Assembly (NCBI RefSeq): GCF_042453785.1
Contig: NC_091677.1
Coordinates: forward strand, 30,115,001-30,179,000
From: Malus domestica
Lineage: Eukaryota > Streptophyta > Magnoliopsida > Rosales > Rosaceae
DNA length: 64,000 nucleotides
Direction of reading: 5' to 3'
The notes under the pieces are model-generated. The model was not told where the DNA came from. It did not search any database and saw only the letters and a program-made list of their open reading frames with translations. Each line of letters starts with the position of its first letter. The stretch's first letter is position 1. The position numbers and the translations under genes were made by a program. Of this stretch, positions 1 through 10,490 are shown piece by piece.

Positions 1-260
1 GCCAACTTTAAAGTCGGCAAACCTCACTATAAATATGTATGTATGTGTGTTGTAATGCAAGCAAGCAACCAAGAAATCGAGAAGTGAAGAAGAAAGTAAG
101 ACTACAAGTCTTATAGTGTGTTGAGTGTTTGTGAGAGTTGAGAGCTTTCTTTGTAATATTTTCAGTTTAATAAAGTCTTTTGTTGTGTCTCAAATTTTCA
201 AGTGAATTTCTTCTTTGACATATAAAATTTAGAGTTGTTTATTCTAATTTTTTCTCAACA
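1..260 (+). mobile_element. 3' portion of a copia-type LTR at the window edge
   Basis: The stretch has a TATA-like box (ctataaatat near 28), a poly(A)-type signal (aataaag near 170) and ends tttctcaaca at 260, the CA expected of an LTR terminus. From 261 the sequence matches receptor block copies 2 and 3 (45714 and about 61903), so 260/261 is a sharp insertion border. The rest of the element lies outside the window, so a solo LTR cannot be told from a full element. The strand is inferred from the order of TATA box and polyadenylation signal. Confidence 0.6.
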
Positions 261-808
261 CCACCTACCTATCTCCTACGGTCTCGAAGGCTCTCTGTAA
301 GGGTTGTTTACTTTTAATTAAGTAGTTGAAAAAGGGCCTAACGACCATAGTTTAGACAACCATATTGCACTAACAACCATAGTTCAACAGTCGCTATATT
401 AAAGCCTTCTTTGATATCTAAAATTAAATTGAAATAGATAGACCGCTAAATTAAGGTAAAAATTATGTTAGCCTATAAACGTAGAAGATGAACTAATCAT
501 AAAGAAAACTTATGAGTTTCAATCTCTCGATAATGTAGGATTACAAGGGATGAATTTCCTTCATAGTTAATCCTCTCTAATTCCTTCCAAATAAAAAGTA
601 TAACTATAGTCTCATTTTTTTTTTATTATCTGAGTAGAAATTGCATTCAAAAAATCCATCCACAATGGAAATATATATAGGTCCAGAAGGGTGCCTCAAA
701 AACATCTAGGAAATAGTCTGTCACCGGTTACAAACATAAAGGGCATTACAGATATGCCGCATAAGCAAGCAGGATTGGCCAACCTCCACCACTGTCAGGA
801 GCATACAT

Positions 809-2519
809 CTAGCGTCCTTCAATCAGTGTCATTGTAGCTTCATTTGTGAGGAAAGTATTCGAAGGCTGTGGTTGAGGATGAGAGACTGTGTTTTGGATAG
901 TGAATAGAGGCTGCTTAGGTTGTGCACCACCAATTACCGTTGTGGAACCATTTAGCATAAAAACTACATCCGGCATGCTCGGCCTATCCATCGCATTGTC
1001 CTGTACACAAAGCAGCCCAATATGCACACATTTCATTACTTCTGAAGCCGAATATGATTCAGCCTCCAGCATTTCATCTACCAACTCCAATTCCCTGCCT
1101 TCCTTCCATAGCTGCCATGCATAGGCTAGTAAGCCTAGCTGTCGATCATAGATATAGAAGGCGGTATTCTTCTTGCTGCTGATAATCTCCAATACCAAGA
1201 CCCCAAAGCTGTAGACATCAGATTTTTGAGAAAATATTCCACCCATGGCATACTCCGGAGACATATATCCACTGCACGAACATGAAACTCATTAGTATAT
1301 ATGTAGCTGACATAAGTGTTTGGTTTCTTCCTTTTAAGAACAATGTTACCAAAAAATACTTATGTAATGTGATCGATGCAACTAATTAGCAGTTTCTATC
1401 CAAACAGGAGGAGTCGGTTAAGATTTCATTATGCAATGCTAACCATTAGAACTTTTGGTTGCGAATGACATGTTCAACAATATATAGAAAGACATGAATC
1501 TTACCGCGTTCCGGCAACTCTATGAGTATTTTCTAAATTCTGTGTCCCTTCAACTGAACGTGCCAATCCAAAATCTGAAATTTTTGGGTTCATTTTCTCA
1601 TCCAAAAGAATGTTGCTCACTTTTAGATCTCTATGTATTACCTTCAAATACGAATCGTGATGGAGATAAACAAGCCCTCTGGCAACACCTTGAATAATAT
1701 TAAAACGTGTACCCCAATCAAGCATTGCTCTTCTCGTCGAATCTGATCATCAAATAATCGATCAATCCACCGATTAGAATCTAAAGATAAGAAATTGCAG
1801 TAAAGTGCAATTGAAACTAACCGAAAAGAAAAGTATCCAAGCTTTTGTTTGCCATGAACTCATAAATCAGTAACTTCTCATCCTCTTTAACGCAGCAACC
1901 CATGATTCGGACCAGATTTTTGTGTTGGAGATTGGAGATCAATAACATTTCATTCTTGAACTCCACTACACCTTGCCCTGAGGTACTGGATAGTTTTTTT
2001 ACTGCTATTTCCTTCCCTTCTGCTAGCTTACCCTACACAAAGTCGACAAATAAATCATTGCATTCATGTCTGTCTCTCTGTACCTATCATAAAAATAATA
2101 ATAATTACCCAATAAACTGGACCAAAGCCTCCTTGCCCGAGTTTGTTTTCTATGCTGAAATTGTCCGTAGCAACTAATATGCTATCAAAATCATAGATCA
2201 TTAACTCAGACAGATCATGTTTTCCACCTATATATTCTTGAAGGGTGTCCCTTGTTATTTTGATGTGTTTCCTTGTTAATTTGATGTGTCCTGATTTTGC
2301 AAATATACACAGCGAACACTGAATCAAAGCAAAACAACTTACAAAGTTTTGAGAGATAATCTGCTAATGCATTATATTAATCCAACACCTCGATCTCTTT
2401 CACTTAATTACCTTTTTGCTTAGCTCTCATCCTGCAGAAACCGAACACTATGGCACCCAATACACCGATAAAACAAACAACCGCAAGGCTTGCAATTAAC
2501 TTTATTGGCTTTCCTTTAC
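809..2519 (-). CDS. S-domain RLK-type transmembrane and kinase exons, copy 1 (possible 3' part of a fused receptor)
   Basis: Five minus-strand exons with GT/AG borders read 2519-2412 (transmembrane), 2290-2109, 2032-1822, 1742-1505 and 1271-809 (stop). The first encodes a hydrophobic helix followed by RMRAKQK, a stop-transfer charge cluster. The rest give a complete Ser/Thr kinase: [10 protein letters not shown] glycine loop, IAVKKL lysine, HRDLKVSN catalytic loop, [15 protein letters not shown] and RPSMPDV. All joins keep frame and no stop interrupts the kinase. The usual VYKG reads VYWG here. Family knowledge: G-type lectin S-receptor kinases sit in the plasma membrane and signal by phosphorylation. 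The matching lectin/PAN exon just upstream is broken, so either this is a dead gene whose kinase happens to be intact, or it is expressed from the LRK10L-type exon at 3759-4509, whose phase fits. Confidence 0.75.
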
Positions 2520-2619
2520 CTGTAATATTTACAATACAAAAACAAGCATGAGATATATAGGAAAAGAAAAGTTACTGCTTGATAAATAGAGTTGTCCAAG
2601 GCTTCAAGCACTTTTGAAC

Positions 2620-3290
2620 CCAAAAAAAAAAAGGCATCAAGCACTAGTATCATTAGTTCATATGCTAGTTCTGTGCATGCTTGGTGAATATAAACATCTA
2701 CACCATCAGAGGGAAACTCCTGCATATGAGCGAGGTGTTTGGACCAGATTAAGCCCCCTATTTTATAAACAAGTGCATACGCTTTGTAAGAACAATTATT
2801 TAGGCGCACTGTCTTGCAGTCGGCGGATGTGCTGTCAGAATCCAAAGACACAAACTCATGAGAATCTGGTACTTTGAACCCTACCAGCTTCAGAAACCCA
2901 TCATCATCTTCTTTTCCTCTCAATGTGAATGACATATTTGTGTATCTTTCACAAAACAATTTGGTTTTCCTCACACACCCTCCCATCCAGTTTCCACTGC
3001 TCCATTTCCCGTCTGACTTGGGTACGAACCCTTCCAAGCACTTGCAGTTGCAGATTGGTGAATATTTGTGACGGCGTCTCTTGGGAAATTCCAAGCAAGA
3101 ATATCCCAGTTGACGGATCGCTTTCACTTTTCCAGGAAGTCATGGCAGTCCTCGTTCCAGAATTAATACCGTATCCCAGGAGCTGGCTTCGTAGCAGGGT
3201 ATCACAAAGGTGATCAAAGCTCTGCTATAACAATTGATCAGCTCCTATATCATCATTGACAACAAAGTTTCCATTGTCCATTGTCCCTGT
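2620..3290 (-). pseudogene. Decayed S-domain receptor exon: part of B-lectin joined to PAN domain
   Basis: On the minus strand the reading resembles the C-terminal half of a B-lectin domain (DNGNFVVNDDIGAD, then TSWKSESDPSTG), then jumps to a PAN/apple domain (CLEGFVPKSDGKW, CKTVRLNNCS). The B-lectin part has a stop where a Trp is expected (about 3230, QLL-stop-QSFDH). The S-locus glycoprotein domain between the two is missing. In the PAN domain the usual WCLNNCSC reads VRLNNCSY, losing two cysteines. Where the exon should end (about 2665) the donor GT reads CA. If the gene is expressed as a fusion, this stretch would be intron. Confidence 0.75.
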
Positions 3291-3758
3291 ACAGCACCGT
3301 CACTTTTGGGTCTACCTCTTCTGAAGCTTTATTTGTTTTTTAGAATAAAAACAGAACTCATCTTTCATATGCCCCCAGCTTTGAATATTATGAAGAGATA
3401 ATTGGTTACCAAATCGAAAAGAAATCAGAAAAAAGAGGGCACCCACTTTGAAGTTTCGTTTCCCATGGAAAGCCACATGGGTTTTGTCATGGTAATATGA
3501 AAGAAACTGGACGGAATTGTGAGCGCCCACAATAAGAGTGAGAAAGTTAATTGGTATTGAACATGGTTACAGCACTGGTTTGAGAAAACAAAGAAGGGGA
3601 GCAAACTTAGAAGAACTTTAAGTAGGCTTCTCGTTTTGCGAGGTCAGGAAAAATACCAAAACACAGTAAATTTTCAAATTTGGGCACTCCAAGCACAGCC
3701 TAAAACTTGCCCAAAACTACTAGAAGTAAACTCTACAATACCCGAGAAAAAGAAATAC

Positions 3759-4509
3759 CTGCTGGATTACAGACTCGATTGCCGCAAATGCAAACGGGTC
3801 GGTTCTTATCCGAGTCAAACCCGCAAAGCCCATTGACATTTAGACACTTAGCGCACTGCTTCTCGTACGGGTTGGTATAATTGACATTGAAGCCGGTCAT
3901 GATCGCCTCTCCAAACAGAGACCGGTTGGCGACCAGCACCGCCGCCGTGGTTTTGAGAATCGGCACCGTAATCCCGACGGAGCACTTGAACCCGCTCATG
4001 ATCGGATCGACCGGTACCGGCCCGATCACGTAATAAGCGTCGTCGAAAGTCAAGTTAAGGTCGCAGAGAAACCAGTTCTTAGGTTTAGGAGTGATTAAGG
4101 TGGAATTACAGCCGTAGAAAATGGTGACGTCCATGTCGTCGTCCTCATCGTAGCTGAAGAACACGGACTCGAGAGTCGAGTTCGCGAGTTTGTCGGTGCA
4201 GGTCGAGTTCCAGAGGTCGGAGCGGGCGAGGGTGAGGTTCTGGTGAACCGGGTTGAGTTTGAGAACCCGGTAGCTCAGCGACGCGATGGTCAACTCAGGC
4301 GAGTCATCGACGCAGCTGAGGTGGAACTCCGGTGGGCCGCAGTAGGAGGGGCGGCTCCCGCCGGTGAAGGGGTAGGTGAGGTTCCGGAAGGGCCCGCAGT
4401 CGAAGGTTTGGGTGCAGTTGGAGAGGTCGGCATCGGCGGGGAATGATCTCGTAACGTCGACGGAGCAGAAGAAAAAGAAAAGGAAGAGGAGGAAGAGGAG
4501 TGGGAGCAT
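3759..4509 (-). CDS. LRK10L/WAK-like receptor ectodomain, exon 1, copy 1
   Basis: The exon starts at ATG 4509 with a hydrophobic signal peptide (MLPLLFLLFLFFFFCSVDV) and encodes about 250 residues. A GUB_WAK_bind region follows (about 30-135; NCTQTFDCG, LTYPF, YCGPPEFHLSC), then a WAK_assoc region ending in a cysteine-rich block (QCAKCLNVNGLCGF, VCICGNRVC). Asn-X-Ser/Thr sites are frequent. Family knowledge: such extracellular domains belong to leaf-rust-10-like kinases and resemble pectin-binding WAK domains. The exon ends at 3759 before GTATTT, in phase 1 (PAG). Reading through the donor stops soon after (GISFSRVL). The next same-strand exons that fit are the S-domain transmembrane and kinase exons at 2519-809. 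Its own family's transmembrane and kinase exons are not present downstream. Confidence 0.8.
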
Positions 4510-5665
4510 TGCGGGAAGGGGGAATGAAACGACAGCGGGGCAGACGAGGCGGGAAGTGATGAAATCTAATAAGAGTGGAGGTTTTGTGATGACGTGGTGG
4601 GCTGTGGTTTGTTGACTTGGAACTGTTGGACTTTTATGTGGGGGTAGCGGATTGCACGCCGCTTTTGAATAGTTTTCGGGGCTGCTAGTTGACGTCGGTA
4701 TTAATACGTTTAAGTGGTGTTATTCTTCATTCATACGTAAGAGGTATTATATTTGACTTATGTTCATATTATTATAACAAGTTTATTATAAAGTTTAGCC
4801 CACTTCTTACCATTTTAGTATAGATATTATCGTTTGTTAAAAAAAAAGTTAATGTTTATACGGTATGGAATTATATTTGTTCAATAATTGATGGGCATTT
4901 TGATAATTTAGAAACTATTTTAGTGTTATTTGTCCTTTAATTCTATAATTCTTGTTATGTATTTGTGAATTAGTATGACTCTTGGTTAACTATTAAAAGG
5001 TTTGAGTCAAGCAATGTGGATGAAACCCAAGTGGATTAAAAGAATGTCATACAATCTTTAGACTTGATTTTCTAGGTAGAAGACTTCTACTACCTATGTA
5101 TCTGCGATGAGATTTTCATACTTATTTTAATCGTGTGTTGTTTGTTTTTAGTTTTTAAATTGAATAGCAAGTGATAAATTGTTCTGGTAGTTAGGATTTT
5201 TATATTCAACTTATTGGGTTTTGTGTTGAAATTCTTCTTTGTTCTTTAGTGTAGATTAGTGTAAAATATTGCTTATACTAAAAAAAATCAGATTTTTTCT
5301 TCCTATCTCAATTTACTGTCCCGAAACTTCTTGGTTTTCAAGATTTCATATATCAAATTTTTTTCATCTTAGAATTATGGCTTAAGGTACTAGTACGAAA
5401 AAACTTAATGTATGAAATGTTGAAAATTAAGAAATATCAGAACAATAAACTGAGTTAGTCCTAATTAAATGAAAAAATAATACTTAAACAAAGAGTATAT
5501 CACTATATCCAAGTAAAAAGAGGTGTGCTGAATATTTTTCCTAAAGGTGAACGAGTGCGCACATGAAGCCATGTTTGATTGACCAAGTATAGGAATTGTT
5601 AAAGCATATTAGGTCATTAAATAAGGACAATCTCCATCAAGAATTTGATGAAATGGACCTACCTT
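4510..5665. other. Upstream region of the copy 1 receptor, no gene seen
   Basis: This AT-rich stretch has no convincing coding region. Sequence next to the start codon is not shared with copy 2, so the two receptors have different upstream regions. A GACGTC palindrome inside ttgacgtc lies at 4691-4696 and a GTTGAC motif at about 4610; these are only possible stress-type promoter sites. A SINE 3' fragment is described separately. Confidence 0.5.
4787..4850 (+). mobile_element. 3' fragment of a tRNA-derived SINE
   Basis: The sequence tttagcccacttcttacc through ttatcgtttgtt and a run of nine A matches the 3' end of the SINE at 6946-7120 (aagctcactctctccccc, then atatcgtttgttcaaaa plus A tail). 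The 5' part with the polymerase III boxes is missing. Confidence 0.5.
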
Positions 5666-5674
5666 TTAATAGTT

Positions 5675-5877
5675 GGAAAAGGATCCGGAGGAGGATCCTT
5701 TTTCGGACCGAACATCTTGTAATCATGTCCGTTTATTGTACATCGTAAGGTTAAAAATTATTTAAAGTTTAAAATTTAAAAGTAAATATAAATAATACCC
5801 AACAAAAACTGACCGTATAATATACAATGAACGAATATAATTACATCGTGAAAATGATCCTGACCGGATCCTTTTCC
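5675..5877. mobile_element. MULE-type foldback MITE with 9-bp TSD
   Basis: The element starts GGAAAAGGATCCGG and ends CCGGATCCTTTTCC, a 14-bp perfect inverted repeat. It is flanked by ttaatagtt at 5666-5674 and 5878-5886, an exact 9-bp target duplication typical of Mutator-like elements. The interior holds a second inverted pair (tccgtttattgtacatcgta against gtataatatacaatgaacga) and no coding sequence. It is the same family as 45471-45682. Confidence 0.85.
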
Positions 5878-5886
5878 TTAATAGTT

Positions 5887-6927
5887 TAATGCATTAAACA
5901 TGTGGGATGATGTGATGCATGTGCTTTTTTCAACAAACATCAAAACATCGAAGAAATTTTCCCTGAACTGTACCTAGCTAAGAAATTTGACCCAAAATAA
6001 AATTAAAAAAAGTTGTACCTAAGAAATTTTTGGCAGAAGTGTTTGCAACTGAATTACACTCAAACGATCTTCCAATGCAAAGCAAGCAAATGTTCTTAAA
6101 TTTTAATTTCAACATTAGAATTTGTTTAGACTTTTTTTTTGGGTCGATTTATTTAGACATCTAGTACGAGGAACTTGGCGGCTTTCCAAAATAATTGTTA
6201 GATGACAAGAAAAGAGAATTAACTGTGCGAATTATGTTGTTTGTATTAGGAGATATCCTACTTTAAATCTAGAGAAATGCAAAAGAAACTCTCTCAAAAG
6301 TGAGATTTTTTATATACTCTCTGCGACCTCCTCGTTTAACGTAAATTCTCGTGCTAACATTAATAAAATATTTTGGCAAAAACATGAGGTGATAAAGAGT
6401 TCATGAAAAATCTCAATTTTGAGAAAATCTCCTTAATATTTCTCTTAAATCTATCCTCGACACATACCCCAAAAATAGTATAATGCATTCTCTTGATTAA
6501 TGGATGCAAATTATATCACATGATCACAATTCTTGTGTTAATATTGTTGAGAAACTAACACGTTATCAAATACAAAAATAGTTTTTTAATAGCAATATAT
6601 GTCAACATTCTGCCAAGGTTATTTGCATTGGCCTAAACATGCACCTACATATGACACACATGTGATGTGAGTGAGTTGGTTTTGTTTTGGCATGGAAAAT
6701 GGCCACCCTAATCGGAGATTGGAATCTAGAAGCATAATTTGGAAAAGCTTTTATTAAGAAGTCAGGAAAAAGAGGGCACCCACCCAACTTGAAGTTTCCC
6801 ATCGAATGCCACATGGCTTTTGTCATGGTCATGGTAATGTGAAAGAAAATGGATGGGATTGTGAGAGCCCACAATAAGAGTGAGAAAGTTATTTGGTAGT
6901 GAGCATGGTTATAGCACTAGTTTAAGA
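5887..6927. other. AT-rich intergenic DNA, partly a diverged copy of the receptor intron
   Basis: No gene was seen. From about 6746 to 6945 the sequence resembles 3423-3600 within receptor block 1 (agggcacccac, gaagtttc, cacataagagtgagaaagtta-type segments). This is an older duplicate of that intronic or upstream segment. Confidence 0.5.
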
Positions 6928-6945
6928 ACAAAGAGTGTGGAGCAA

Positions 6946-7120
6946 CCACTTAGTACTACGGTCTAGTTGTATTTTTCTTCACTTATAAGTGAAATATCTT
7001 AAGTTTGATTCTCATCAAAGGCGAATTTGAACCACATTATTGCTAGCCCATTGTGAGGCTAAGCTCACTCTCTCCCCCTTAGTATACATAATATCGTTTG
7101 TTCAAAAGAAAAAAAAAATC
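6946..7120 (+). mobile_element. tRNA-derived SINE with A-rich tail
   Basis: An A-box-like acggtctagttgta (about 6958) and a B-box-like gtttgattctc (about 7013) precede a fixed 3' part (gctagcccattgtgaggcta) and an A-rich tail. An imperfect target duplication flanks it: acaaagagtgtggagcaa at 6928-6945 and acaaagaatgggagcaaa at 7121-7138. The paralogous stretch near 3590 (acaaagaaggggagcaaa) is the empty site. Family knowledge: SINEs have no proteins of their own and move with LINE enzymes. Confidence 0.75.
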
Positions 7121-7138
7121 ACAAAGAATGGGAGCAAA

Positions 7139-7935
7139 CTTAGAAGAATGCACAAGGAGAAAATGGTGTGCTGAAATTCCTTTCTTTCTAGAGAATAAGA
7201 TAAAATTTTAAAAAGTAGTTTAAGAACAGAGAATAGGAGAAAATTTAGCATAGCACAAAGTTAGATCACTAGTTTAGGAAAAGATGAAAGTTAAGAAGAG
7301 CGCATAGTTAGATCACTAATTTAAAAACAGAGAATTGGCGCACGAGCACATAATGTGTGTTACATGCTCTTAAAGTTCGTCTCTTCCATTAATTCCGTAT
7401 AGATTACTTCCACATTCCACCATCCTTCCTCCGCCCTCTTTCATCTATCATTTCTCTCATGCATTTTCCTTAGTCTCTAACAAAAAACAAATGAATACGT
7501 GCTAAAGCCTAAAATAAATGGATATAAAACCATCCTAAATTGGTAATTTAAATTTTCTTAGCTATCTAAGAAAATCCTGCTTGACAATTTATGCACTTCA
7601 AATTCTAATTTCATATCCGTTCAATCTATTAACTTGTTAGAGTAGAATATGTACTTGTTCTAACAAATGTAGATGGTTCTCTAATTTGAGGCAACGCATT
7701 GGTTGCTGAGGAAGCCTTGCCATAGTACAAAGTACTAAAATTGGAGGACAAAAACTAAAAAGGGGCGTCAATCTAACCCTTCAAACACCAGCGTATTGTC
7801 TAAGACCCAGATTGTTGAGCGCATCAATCCTGGTCAGGAATCTAAAGTTTATTCCGCGTATTGTTAATTGGTTTTGGGTTAGACTGATAGTCTAATTCTA
7901 TCATAAACGTAGTGGAAAGATGTTTAGGCGCATAC
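7139..7935. other. Region downstream of the ectodomain exon, no further exon found
   Basis: About 800 bp hold no recognisable transmembrane or kinase exon. From about 7600 to 7935 the sequence is duplicated at 51690-52028, so it belongs to the same duplicated unit as the neighbouring exon. Confidence 0.5.
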
Positions 7936-8716
7936 CTTCACAGTTTGAGGGAGTATGTCCATCCTTACAGAAGCAGGTGAATTCAGCCGAAGATATATTG
8001 TACCCGCACTAACCCCTTGACCCTCGACATTGGTCACACAAGGTATTACTTGCATCCCACTTCAACCCAAACCCGGAATCAAGTGCAGCAACCAGATTAT
8101 CCTTCGACGAATTCAACACCAGATTTGCAGCTGCAGATTGAGAAATGCTGGCAGTGACGGTCGTGTTGCAGTTACCACTAATATTCGGCAACCCTAAATT
8201 TGTGACAAAGTAATTAATGGAAGTGGCAGTACTGTTTATGCTGCAACTGAACTGACTTGTGGGCTGAATTGGAAGAGGAATGTTGAGCGGGGGACAGTCG
8301 TAGAACAGCAGTACTTCTTCAACATCCGAAGTATTTTCGACAAGGCTTGATTTTATGGTTGTATTGGCAAGTGACACCGGACAAACGTTGTTCCAAAAGT
8401 CCGTTCTAGCAACCCGTAGAGTACTTGTAGATTGATTTATATCGAGGACTCGATAATCTTGGCCTTCAAATGAGATCACGGGAGCATCTCCGCTGCAGTT
8501 GAGCTTGAAATCGGGGTAGCCACAATAATCTGGCCGGCTTGATCCCCAAAAAGGGTAATGAACATCCCGAAAATTTACGCAGTGGAACGATGCGCTACAG
8601 TTGAGGTATCGATCGTCATCCGCAGCAGAAGATTTTCGGACATGAAAAAGGCATATGGTAGTTGTGATCACAAGAAGTAAAGAGATGTTCTGGAAGGGAT
8701 AGAGATGTATTTCCAT
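7936..8716 (-). pseudogene. LRK10L/WAK-like ectodomain exon with a premature stop
   Basis: Translation from ATG 8716 gives a signal peptide (MEIHLYPFQNISLLLVITTT), a GUB_WAK_bind region (YLNCSASFHCVNFRDVHYPF, DYCGYPDFKLNCSG) and a WAK_assoc region. The reading stops at TAG about 8011 (CDQCRGSRG-stop). The same codon is CAG (Gln) in the paralogue at 52029-52745. Beyond it the frame continues CGYNISSAEFTCFCKDG and ends at a good donor (GAAG|GTATG, exon end 7936). One nonsense change has therefore cut the last cysteine block. No kinase exons follow on the minus strand. A (GA)n tract and then a copia element sit just upstream of the start codon, probably separating the gene from its promoter. Confidence 0.75.
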
Positions 8717-8717
8717 G

Positions 8718-8718
<1 letters not shown>

Positions 8719-8758
<40 letters not shown>
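8719..8758. repeat. (GA)n microsatellite in the 5' leader
   Basis: About 20 units of GA lie immediately upstream of ATG 8716 (CT-rich on the gene's strand). CT tracts are common in plant 5' untranslated regions. Confidence 0.9.
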
Positions 8759-8760
<2 letters not shown>

Positions 8761-8783
8761 CACTATTCAAAGTCGTTGAAAAA

Positions 8784-10490
8784 TGTGAAAATTTAGAACC
8801 CAAAAAGGTTTTGTATATTTCTCTATGTATTTTAGAACTACAAGAGAGGGCTCTATATAGAGACCAAAAAAGAAGGAGAGAAGACTTACTCCTTTTGCAC
8901 ACTTACAATCTGAAAACAAGGAACAATTTACAAGAAAGATAAAGTGCAAAGATACTAAGAGACATAAACCCTAGATTTAAGGGATATGGACCAAGGGTGA
9001 CGGTAGTGGCAGTAGCCACTTTACCTGAAAATATGGAATAAAGTTGCAGCTATATGGACCAATGGTGACGTAGTGGCAGTAGCCACTTTACCTGAAAATA
9101 TGGGATAAAGTTGCAGCTGCAACTTGACATCATAGAGTATGTTGTGTCTAGTTTCAATTAGGGATGGGCACGGGCCGGGGCGGGGCGGGCCGAACCTAAG
9201 TTTGTAGGAACCGGAGCTTAAACGAAACGGGCCGGGACGGGGCGAGGATTGGATTTTCTAGTATAGGAACCGCACATTACCCGGCCCGGTTGAAACGGGC
9301 CGATTCGGGCCGGGTCACGGGTACCCTTTTCTTCAACTCGCTCATCGTCTCGGCCAAGCCTAGCCCGACCCAGATCCAGACCCGCTCCACCATCACCGTC
9401 AGATTTTCCATCACCACAACCTTCCTCTTGCACTTGTCGAGCACCTCGAAGCTCTCCACCCTCACATCTGCCGCATAAAACCTAACAATCATTTCATAAA
9501 TACCACTACCAAACTCACAAATTTAATCAAAGTATTCTAAAAACTCTAGAAAATAAATACTAAATCTCATATAGAAACGTCAAAAAAACCCATAGGTTAA
9601 ACGAAGAACCCTCAAAAGCTCAGAAATTTAAACGGATTTTTCACAAATTTGAATAAGATGTTCACATGCAATGGGCCTAGAAGGTACCTCGGGTGTTGAT
9701 GAGTCATTTGAGACCAACATCGAGGCCAGACATCATCGGAATCGTCATTTGCAGCAACATGCTTGATTTAGATTAAAGAAGTCAGCGACAATGGTAGTGG
9801 TTTGTGAAATTGCGAGAATCCAGTAGTGCTTTGTGAAAATTGGGGAAGACGAGAGGAAGAAAGGGGTTTAGCTGGGTTTAAGGCGGGTGAGATGGGGGGA
9901 GAGAGAGAGATTGTGGGAAAGAGAGAGAGAGATGGAGGAGATCGATAGAGATGAGATTGAGATGGAGGAGATCGGGAAGGATGAGATCAACAGAGAGGAG
10001 ATCGAGATGGAGGAGATCGGGAGGAGATTGAGATGGAACAGATCGAGAGAGATCGAGAGATGAGGGAGGAGATTCGGACTGGACTGGGGATGAGACTCGA
10101 ACTGGACTCGGCGGTGATGTGGTTGGTGATGGTGGTCGTACCTCGCAAGTCACCAGAGAGAGAGAGACAGAGATGGAGAATTGGCGATGGCTGCTGTCGA
10201 GGAGGAGAGGAATGTTTCCGTTTAAGATAAGACTCGGTAAGGAAAAAAATCCAATCGAATGGTGGAGAAGTGTGGAGGTGTGAATAATCCCACACTATAA
10301 ACGGTTCGGGCCGGGGGCCCGTTACTCTTGATATTTGGATCCGCCCCGCCCCGTCAATTCCTCCACCCCGCCCCGCCCCGCCCCGTTTCTTCTTCAAAAT
10401 ATTTAGACCCGCCCCGAACCTGTCCCGAACCGCGAGGACCCGCCCCGACCCGCGGGTCCAGGACCCGTTTGCCCACCCCTAGTTTCAATA
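8784..10490 (-). repeat. 3' LTR of copia-1, split by a hAT element
   Basis: Bases 8784-9158 and 10490 match the right LTR at 19410-19778 (tgtgaaaatttagaaccc to gtttcaata). The hAT element 9159-10481 and its target copy 10482-10489 sit one base before the LTR end. Confidence 0.9.
9159..10481. mobile_element. Non-autonomous hAT element in the copia-1 LTR
   Basis: It starts TAGGGATGGGCACGGGC and ends GTTTGCCCACCCCTA, a short imperfect inverted repeat of hAT type. An exact 8-bp duplication gtttcaat lies at 9151-9158 and 10482-10489. Both ends carry dense GGGCCGGG/CCCCGCCCC-type repeats, including gaaacggg and ataaacgg motifs, which resemble the AAACGG sites bound by Ac-type transposases. The middle has a GA-rich tract (about 9895-10170). 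No transposase was found, so it would need one from elsewhere. Confidence 0.85.

Larger units (their letters stand above)
261..4510. repeat. Receptor-kinase segmental duplication, copy 1
   Basis: This block is nearly identical, with small indels, to 45714-50966 (copy 2), and its first part also matches 61903-62295 (copy 3 fragment). It carries the S-domain kinase exons, the decayed lectin/PAN exon and an LRK10L-type ectodomain exon. Homology with copy 2 stops at the ectodomain start codon (4510 and 50965), so upstream sequence is not shared. Copy 1 lacks the hAT element found at 46206-47405 and keeps a lectin/PAN segment deleted in copy 2. The left edge is cut by the LTR ending at 260. Confidence 0.9.

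Noticed and set aside
4243..4615. Plus-strand ORFs opposite the ectodomain exon (also 50344-50910)
   Set aside because: GC-rich shadows of the real minus-strand exon, with no family motif.
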